Shown here piece by piece: positions 57,134 through 64,000 of a stretch of DNA of 64,000 nucleotides. Each line of letters starts with the position of its first letter. Position 1 is the stretch's first letter. Source of the DNA: Rehmannia glutinosa (taxonomy: Eukaryota > Streptophyta > Magnoliopsida > Lamiales > Orobanchaceae); assembly GCA_016081115.2 (NCBI GenBank), contig CM071930.1:3391419-3455418 (forward strand). Reading direction: 5' to 3'. A program made the translations under genes and the position numbers. The notes below the pieces were generated by a model, which saw nothing but the letters and a program-made list of their open reading frames with translations, did no database searches and was not told where the DNA came from.

Positions 57134-57713
57134 ATGTTTTCATCATTTAAATTGATTGATAATGAGGACATTAAAGGATTAGGGGAAATAGGAGACTCCA
57201 GAATATTTACTTCAGGAAATGAAGAGACTTCGCCGATGGTTTCTGCTTGCACATATTCTTTCATAACATACGCATATCATTGTTAAACTTGAATCAATTG
57301 CTATTTCTTTTGTTAGGTCAACAACTCATTTGCATGCTCTCCGCATAATATATCAATCTTATTGAGATTAAAAATATTATTACTATGACAAAACGTATAA
57401 ATATAATTTACTTACGAGTATTTGTTCATTTGCACCATTTAGATTAGGATATTCGATTTGTTGAAGACATCCATTGAATTTTCTAACATCTTTGAGAATG
57501 GTTTGCATGCGACATCGACATTGCAAAGATCTTTGGTTGCGGTCTTTTATGTTAGAGCTTGGTTGTCCTGAGTTGTATTTATCTTCAGTGCGTTTCCAGA
57601 ATTGTTCTCTAGTTTGTTTGTACCACAATTAGATCCTATAAAATATCAAGAAAGACATTACAGAGGCGACGATCTTCGGCAACTGTGTAATTAGTAGTGT
57701 GTGGTTTAGACAT
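57115..57713 (-). pseudogene. Harbinger Myb/SANT-like ORF, right-arm copy
   Basis: Mirror of the left copy: the Met codon is at 57713, then TREQFWKRTEDKYNSGQPSS and RMQTILKDVRKFNGCLQQIE between 57628 and 57430, then the same intron-like region. It carries a 6-base insertion (CRCRM in place of CRM). A stop near 57635 breaks it. Its 3' end meets the palindrome centre. Confidence 0.75.
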
Positions 57714-57789
57714 TTTGGAGAGAGCAAGTATAAAACAAATGAATTTGGAGAAGTGTGTGAAAGAATATGTGGTATATCATCTATTTATA

Positions 57790-58195
57790 GAAATATGAAG
57801 ATAAAATGTAGGGCTAAGATTTAAAGACAACGTGTATCTAACGGCTACAGATGAAAGCACAAGGATTGTGTTTTCTAAAGTCTCTTTGTGCTTTTTAGAT
57901 TTATATAATGTAAGGTTGAGACTCAAAGACAATGTATTTAATGGCTACAGATGAAAGCACAAGGATTGTGTTTTCTAAAGTCTCTTTGTGCTTTTTAGAT
58001 TTATATTAAAAGGTTGAGATTTAAAGATAATGTGTATCTAACGGCTACAGATGAAAGCACACGGATTGTGCTTTTTAAAGTCTCTTTGTGCTTTTTAGAT
58101 TTATAATGTAGGACTGAGATTTAAAGATGATATATTATCCTACTGTTGGATTTGAAAGAACATGGACTGTGCTTTCTATCTGTCATGACTTTTCT
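57790..58195. repeat. subterminal tandem repeats of Harbinger right arm
   Basis: About four units contain GGCTACAGATGAAAGCACA, GGATTGTG and AAAGTCTCTTTGTGCTTTTT, the inverse of the left-arm array. It is not interrupted here. Confidence 0.85.
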
Positions 58196-58289
58196 AGAAT
58201 AATGTAGTTCCAAAAAATTATATAACAAGCATATACTCCAACCATTTCATCACTTTAATCTTTGTGTATGTATTATTTCTCCCATAAGA

Positions 58290-59490
58290 AAACTGAATTT
58301 CAATTAGAAAATCATTTGATTGTTGAACAAATATACAATAACAATCTTACGCTAGCTGAATTTCTTAGGCAACAAAATGTTGAACTGACTCGTGGAGGTT
58401 CTGTTTCGGGTCGTAGAACAATTTTTTGTAGCAGCTGCAAACCTCTTCGACGACTAATTTTCTGAAAATCCAACATATAATGAAGAGCATTTTTGTCGAA
58501 GGTATCGAATGCCACAAAGTTTATTCATGCGTATTGTTAATACTGTATAAAATCTTGATTGTTACGTCGTGCATCGAAGAAATGCAGGTTTGTCTATGCT
58601 TCAAAAAGTAATAACCGCATTTCGAATATTAGCAAATGCAGTTCCAACATATGCAACATATGAGTACATCAAAATTGGAGAGTCTACTGCAATTGAATGC
58701 GTCAAAAGGTTTTGTCGTGCTATCCGAGAGATATTTGCAAAGCACTATCTGAGATCGCCCACTACAAATGACGTTGCAAGACTACTTTATATTGGTACGC
58801 AACGAGATTTTCCAGGAATGTTAGGTAATTTGGATTGTATGCACTGGAGGTGGAAAAATTGTCCAATAACTTGAGCAGGACAATATGCCGGTCAAAGTGG
58901 GCATCCAATAATTATTCTTGAAGCAGTAGCTGATTATGATCTATGGATGCGACATGTATATTTAGGGTTGCCAGGATCTAACAATGATATTAATGTGTTG
59001 GTGACATCCCATTTGTACTCTAACATTGCTAGAGGGGTTGCTCCTCCCGCACATTATGTTATTCAAGCAAGGAAAGGAATACAACATATGTTATTTAGCT
59101 GATAACATATATCCAAGTGGTCAACTCTTGGCAAACTATCCATGCACCAAGTGGTCCCAAGAAAATATATTTTGTAAAGAAACAAGAAGCATGTAGAAAG
59201 GGCGTGCAACGTGCATTTGGAGTTCTCCAAGGCCGATTTGTAATTGTGGCAAATCCAACACATTTTTGGAGTAAAAGTGATTTGCAAGATATCATGATTG
59301 CGTGCATAATAATGCATTCAAAGATGAACATGAAGTGTCATCTCCGGACATCAAATTTGTTGAAAATGAACATACTCATTTCAGAATTTTCTTGCTCCAT
59401 TTAGACAAGTCAAATATGCAGACTCATTTTATATTTTGAAATGCATTAATTGATCATTTGTGGGAAGAGTATTCTAATTCGGAGAACTAG
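58290..59490 (+). pseudogene. Harbinger transposase, right-arm copy
   Basis: The start codon position reads CTG (CTGAATTTC) where the left copy has ATG. Blocks: LTRGGSVSGRRTIF, STLQ-like SMLQKVITAFRILANAVPT, IGESTAIECVKRFCRAI, DFPGMLGNLDCMHWRWKNCP with the first Asp (about 58840), LPGSNNDINVL with the second Asp (about 58980), and RKGVQRAFGVLQ (about 59200), where the catalytic Glu is Gln. Stops at about 58872 and 59098 and frame shifts inactivate it. The C-terminal tail to 59490 matches the left copy. Confidence 0.85.
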
Positions 59491-59781
59491 TCTAGTCACT
59501 ATCATATTGTAATTATGTTTCTGTATTATTATGAATTTTAATTTTAATTTTTTGCATTAATTTCCGTAAATTTTATATTTGATTATTTTGAAGATAAAAA
59601 AAATAATAAATATTATATTAAATAAAATTACTTATGTAATGTTTCTATCAATTATACAGTAATAAAAATCAATATTAAATTAATAAAAAAGGAATCTTAT
59701 GGGATATTTTTTTTAGTGCAAACTATTAGAGACTTTGGTGCAGAATCTGCACTAAAGTAGTGCAAACTATTTGAGATGGTC

Positions 59782-60347
59782 TAAGGAAGCCATAGTAGCC
59801 AACATCACAAAGAATCAATTCCGTTATATATCAGTTGAGACTTGGGATTTAAGATGTCTAAGGGAGGAGGAATATTTTTAGGGATGGTAGTAGAATTAGA
59901 GCTAGCAATTTTCGGCCCGACTCGTAGATCGGCCTGAGAATTGGGTTGGGTTGGGCTATGTTTTTATAGGCCCAAATGAGTTGGCCTACTTTGACCCGTC
60001 CCCGGTGGTGGGACTTATTTTATACATAAAAATGTATTTTGATTGGGGTGAGAAAAATATCGATCCGAGTGATTTCTGGTCCAGCCCGACCCGACTGATT
60101 TTTTGCATTTAACCGATGGGCTCGGGAGCTTTTGCTAACTCTAAGTAGAATAGGTTTGAATTCGGTTTACCTGAACCAGAGACCCGACCCTCTTAGATTT
60201 TTAAGAACTCAAACCTAAACTCATGTATGATAGGTAGTCCATTAGACACATTTTATTATAATTTTTTTTAAAAAATAATTCTATTAATTTCCTTAGAAAA
60301 ATATATTTTTCCAAATCGTAATATATTTATATATATATATATATATA
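59782..60347. other. intergenic with GCCCGAC-type repeat and (TA)n
   Basis: 59890-60130 contains GGCCCGACTC, GGGTTGGGTTGGGCT and AGCCCGACCCGAC words like those at 18690-18925. A (TA)n tract at about 60325-60347 ends the stretch. No gene is supportable. Confidence 0.5.
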
Positions 60348-60420
60348 TGGGGGATTGTTCAAATGAGATACCCCCCCTATATGAGACGGTGGGGATTTAT
60401 TATAACCGTTGGATTGATCT
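60348..60420 (+). mobile_element. MULE-type terminus without visible partner
   Basis: After (TA)n, GGGGGATTGTTCAAATGAGA then CCCCCCTATATGAGACGGTGG recall the ends of the two MULEs (GGATTTAGTTCAAGTGTGAC; GGGGGAGGATCAAGTGAGAC), and AACCGTTGGATTGATC follows as in their subterminal parts. No inverted partner is seen before 64000; the element may extend past the window or be truncated. Confidence 0.45.
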
Positions 60421-61029
60421 TTTGGATGATTCAGATTAATCCCACTATTTTAGGCAATTAGTTAATGCAAGAGTTTAAAATGGTAATTTATATTATTTTC
60501 GAATTATTAATTAAGGGCAAATATGTCTTTTATATTTTAGTGTAGAAGGTAGGTATTATTTTACCTTTTCGGCTCCTAAATTTAAGGGAAGTTATATTAT
60601 TTCAAAATGTGATAAACACAAAATAATTGCAACAAAAATCTTACCAAATCAAACCCAATAAGCCCAAAAACAAGGGCAGACAATTCCTAAATTATAGTGT
60701 CATTTTTTCCATAAAATAAATGCAATTCAATACGTGATGAAATAAATATATAAGATGCTGAAATTTAAATTTTTATACAGCGAACATGCCCTAATCGCAC
60801 AGTAATATTAAAGTGAATAAACAGTATTATTTAGAAGGATTAAACACGTTCTTATCGACTTAGTATGTATACCGTATATCATCCTAAATTATTTGGAAGG
60901 ATTAAACACGTTCTTATTTTTTTGTATAAAATAAATGTACTTCAATACACAGTGAAATAAATATATAGTACAGTGAAATTTCGACATTTATATAGTACAA
61001 CGCTCTTAACCACACAGTACTATTAAAAA
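60421..61029. other. AT-rich DNA, no feature recognised
   Basis: A direct repeat of GAAGGATTAAACACGTTCTTA lies at about 60834 and 60896, with similar surrounding words (AATAAATATATA, CAGTGAAAT). Otherwise nothing is identifiable. Confidence 0.45.
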
Positions 61030-61270
61030 AAAAACGAGGGGCAAAAATGCTCTGCCCTCTCTCACACACTAGCACACATTTTTTTTCACACACACATTCA
61101 CTTTTCTTCACGTTTGGTTCGATTTTGCACGGATTGTTCGAGGATTCTTTCAATCTGAGGGAGTTTTAGATTCTTTTTTCTTATTTTTATTATTTTGTCT
61201 CTATTTTTCGTTTTTTCTCACCCGTGTTTTCTCGTTTTCTCTTCTGTGCTCAGGTTTTCCTCCGCCACTT

Positions 61271-62064
61271 ATGGCAGATTTTAGCTCATGTCCGGAATCC
61301 CAAACCCCAAAGCTTGGGTCTTATGCAAATGTGATCGCTTCTAGTTCTAATCGTTCTAACCTTCCTTTTGACCCCAAGAGAGTCGCTCCAGTTGGCACCC
61401 ACCAGGTTAGAGATGGCAAGGTGTTCTCGGATTTTCTTCCTCGGAGAATGATCGTCTTGCGGCGTCGAAGCTCACCTTGATTGGAAAATTTTCATTTGCG
61501 ATCCCGCACCCCAAAGGAATTGATTCTGGGTTATCTTCATTGAACTTGAAAGGCCCATACTCCTGGAGCTTTGCAAACCCTTCACATATTATCATCAAAT
61601 TACAGCTTGAGGAGGATTTTAATAAGTTATGGATGGGTACTCTTTGGTCGTTGGGGGACTGCCCGATGCGTGTGTTCAAATGGACACCTTCGTTTAATCC
61701 GAGAATGGAAGCCCCACTTGCGCCAGTATGGATTCGTTTACCGGGTTTGCCCATACATTTTTTTGATCATAATGCTCTATTTGCTATCAGCATGATTATA
61801 GGCATGCCCCTTCAAGTGGACTCTCTGACAGCATCTCGATCTCGATTATCTATGGCACGGGTTTGTGTTGAACTGGACTTATTGAAAGAGAGAATTGAAG
61901 AGATTGTTCTTGAGTTCGATGACACTTCACACGCTCAAAAGATTATTTATGAACGGATTCCGGACTATTGTACTCATTGCAAGCATATTGGACACTCTAT
62001 GAGGATGCTACATGAATGGGAAGATAACCCGCCCACCATTTTGTTAGGCGCCATACACCCATAA
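61271..62064 (+). pseudogene. LINE ORF1 (DUF4283 and CCHC zinc knuckle)
   Basis: Starts MADFSSCPESQTPKLGSYAN. Near 61430 reading shifts by one base and continues SENDRLAASKLTLIGKFS into the 195-residue open stretch. DUF4283 core: GPYSWSFANPSHIIIKL, EEDFNKLWMGTLWSL, VFKWTPSFNPRMEAPLAPVW, IRLPGLPIHF and ARVCVELDL. Then the zinc knuckle DYCTHCKHIGHSMRML, in which the last Cys is Leu. Plant L1 ORF1 proteins bind element RNA in cytoplasmic particles. The first part is 61271-61480 and the second 61477-62064. Confidence 0.85.
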
Positions 62065-63901
62065 AGCAGGTTACCGCTGGCTACGATTTGAAGGGGTTAA
62101 GTGAAAATATGGAGAAGTTAAAGGGTACTACGATAATTCTAAGATCTCCGGGCGTAAAACCCTAATCCTACTCGGGTGCTCAAAGAGTCGCTCAAAATCA
62201 TGAATGGGTTATGGTAAAAAAAAGGGACCAAGAGAAACGGGATTGATTCCTAAGGAGCTTCTAAAATTAGCTAAGAATTCAAAACATACCTATTTTGAGG
62301 ATAATCACTCTAATCGCACTAATCGATTTTCGAGTTTGGAAAATGAGGATTTTCACCATTGGATACCTTGCCACAATTACTCAATGGCCCGGATCGGTCA
62401 ACGTCTTACATGCGACGATCGATTGACTCCATTAATGTGGATAAAAATCATTAGCGATGTGGCGGTTGCTAGAAACGAGTATATGGCAAGCGTCGGCAAT
62501 CCCAATAACTCGGACGACAACTTGTGCTTGAAGGACAACTTGGCAGAGCACGCGTGTTGGAACGGCGAGAATGGCCTTGAAAATGGAGTCATTATTCCTC
62601 TGCTGTTAATGAATCTCCTAAATGTCTCAATCATTCTATTCCAACTTTGTCTTCTTTTGAGATTAATAAACACACGCCTGCCCCTCCATTTAGGTGTAGC
62701 ACATGCTTTTGAGGAAACTTTTAAAGCCATTAAGGAATGTCATTTGGGCCCACCTTCTTTAAATTCTCAAATGGACGATTCCTCTAATTTGAATAGTATT
62801 CTATTGGGCCACAAACCTTGTCGATAATTTGGATATTATTGGGCATAATCGCCCACCGCCCGAATTTGAACATGATCGAAATAGTGGGTGATAATCTTAT
62901 TAACTACTCGGATTTTAAAGGAGAATTGGCGCAAGAGGCGTGTTTAAAGGGGTTAATTGTGGGGCATCATCGAAAATTCTCCCGTATTTTGAAATCGCAA
63001 CACTTCTCGGAGGGATTCAATGGCCAATTTGATAATATGGGGAATTTGTATGGCCCACCTCAACACCTTTCCATGCACAAAAGGTGGAAAATGCCCAACA
63101 CATTTTGGACTTTGACAAAAGCAAGAAAAATGGTCTAATCTCTCTTTCCTCCTCACGTGTTGTGCCATCCAATGTTGTGGGGCTAGATGTTTTTGTCCCC
63201 CTTCAATAATTCAAACCACTATTGCCAAAACCGACCCACCACATCACTTCCCTTCAATTGCTACCTACACGCCTTGTCCGCCGAATCTTTGTCTCGCGGC
63301 GACGGCGTTGGGCCTCCATCGCGCTCTAATGAGGCCCAACATTTCTCCAAAGATACCTAGCCCAACTCTCGTCACGGCTCATGGTCCGAGCCCAATCCCA
63401 TGTTTACCTCTCCAGTTTGCAGCGCTAATCCCAGCCCAATTAAATCGGCGGACCAAGCCCACTCCGCTGAGTCTTCCGTCCCGCACCTAGGCCACTACTT
63501 CTCTATTTTGGCAGATGGGCCTCTTAACGGAGTTCAACCCATTGCTTCATTAATCACATCATCACCCCATTCGCCGCGCATTTCACGCGCGAGGTTAAAA
63601 AGTGGGCTTTGGCGATTCATGTGGCCCAAATCAATTTGATCACCCCTGCATAGTAACGCCAACAATAGTATTTTGGAAGATGGGAAAATTGCCACAAAAT
63701 TGCACAAGGATAATCATGATATAGGTGTTGATCAGACGGATAAAATTAAAAAATTTGGTGTTGACAAATCTTTGAAACCGTCTAAAAGGAGTTCAAAGTC
63801 GGGCAAATTGGTTCATAATTTTCTCTACAAAGGAGGAGGGAGCCAACGAACTCAAAATCGATCAGTGTTTCTAAATCCTCTTCTCATTCTAATTGTTAAT
63901 T
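62065..63901 (+). pseudogene. LINE ORF1 C-terminal region, frame-broken
   Basis: Between the zinc knuckle and ORF2 several open pieces (62204-62827, 62818-63138, 63400-63639, 63673-63912) have Ser/Pro/Asn-rich composition usual for the variable tail of plant L1 ORF1. They lie in different frames, so there are at least three frame breaks. The last piece is basic (SLKPSKRSSKSGKLVHN) and overlaps the ORF2 start. No further domain is recognisable. Confidence 0.5.
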
Positions 63902-64000
63902 ATGTCGATTAAATTTTTAACGTGGAATGTGAGGGGTATTGCTAATCCGGGTAGTCAACGTCATTTGCATGCGTTAATTTCACGTCATAAATTGCCTCTC
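63902..64000 (+). CDS. LINE ORF2 N-terminus (endonuclease), partial at window end
   Basis: The ATG at 63902 opens MSIKFLTWNVRGIANPGSQR, the start of the exonuclease-endonuclease-phosphatase domain of plant L1 ORF2, whose WNVRG contains the conserved Asn of the active site. 33 residues are visible and the frame is open at the window edge. The full protein would add reverse transcriptase and RNase H domains. The ATG overlaps the end of the preceding ORF1-tail frame. Confidence 0.85.
   Translation, partial: MSIKFLTWNVRGIANPGSQRHLHALISRHKLPL

Larger units (their letters stand above)
52800..59781. mobile_element. palindromic PIF/Harbinger element
   Basis: The ends are GACCATCTCCAATAGTTTG and, reversed from the right, GACCATCTCAAATAGTTTG, flanked by TAA at 52797-52799 and 59782-59784. 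The complementarity does not stop at the ends: the left arm (52800 to about 57110) and the right arm (about 57165 to 59781) are inverted copies, each with a transposase relic near the terminus, a tandem-repeat region, and a Myb/SANT-like ORF at the centre. The loop is about 55-80 bases. The left arm is longer because of two LTR insertions (about 530 and 1067 bp). The divergent pair of genes is the normal PIF/Harbinger layout; the inverted doubling is not. Confidence 0.85.
61030..64000 (+). mobile_element. L1-type LINE, 5' part
   Basis: A CT-rich leader from about 61030 is followed by ORF1 (from 61271) and the start of ORF2 at 63902, which leaves the window. The order is that of plant L1 elements. 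ORF1 has one clear frameshift near 61430 and more decay after 62060, so this copy is probably inactive, although ORF2 opens cleanly. The 5' boundary is approximate. Confidence 0.8.

Overview
The window reads as nuclear DNA from a flowering plant, most likely a eudicot. The reasons are intron-bearing AT-rich DNA with plant-type Copia, Athila-like gypsy, Helitron (with RPA1-like passenger), MULE, PIF/Harbinger and L1 elements, plus one ordinary plant single-exon gene of the UPF0496 (DUF677) family. Nothing prokaryotic is present: no operons, CRISPR array, rRNA or convincing tRNA gene. The species cannot be fixed from the sequence alone.

Layout. 1-4420: 3' portion of a decayed Athila-like gypsy element (gag remnant, long spacer, one LTR). 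4680-5155: Copia-type 3' end and LTR. 5155-5520: L1 reverse-transcriptase scrap. 6223-6852: a Harbinger-type MITE with TTA duplication. 7021-18171: Helitron-like DNA split by an 8.7-kb Mutator-like element (7556-16214) that carries an Ulp1-type protease relic and a tail-to-tail FAR1/MULE transposase relic. 19297-29818: a short-LTR Copia relic whose integrase is interrupted by a younger minus-strand Copia-type element (21567-29401) with intact 5-bp target duplication, gag, no recognisable pol and a non-pol accessory ORF. 31843-48518: a small MITE split by a 16.3-kb Helitron (31992-48331), itself carrying a second MULE (32454-35950), an RPA1-like gene and a broken RepHel gene. 49173-50414: the only apparently intact host gene. 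51-53 kb: small foldback elements. 52800-59781: a PIF/Harbinger element that is one giant palindrome, two arms each with a transposase relic and a Myb/SANT-like ORF, the left arm further split by two LTR insertions. From about 60348 a MULE-type end, then from about 61 kb an L1-type LINE whose ORF2 runs off the window.

How the parts relate. The region is a heterochromatin-like nest in which insertion order can be read: MITE, then Helitron, then MULE in one place; Copia-1, then Copia-2 in another; palindromic Harbinger, then two LTR insertions in a third. Almost every transposon protein is broken by stops or frameshifts. The Copia-2 gag (one stop) and the UPF0496 gene are the best preserved reading frames.

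The most unusual items are the palindromic Harbinger with complementary loss of catalytic residues in its two arms; the Harbinger MITE 46 kb away that shares its subterminal sequence; the two Copia-2 LTRs that are nearly identical except in a CpG-rich palindromic cassette; and the two MULEs both sitting in (TA)n tracts next to Helitron-like 5' ends. All family calls come from recognising protein and terminal motifs by eye; no database search was possible.
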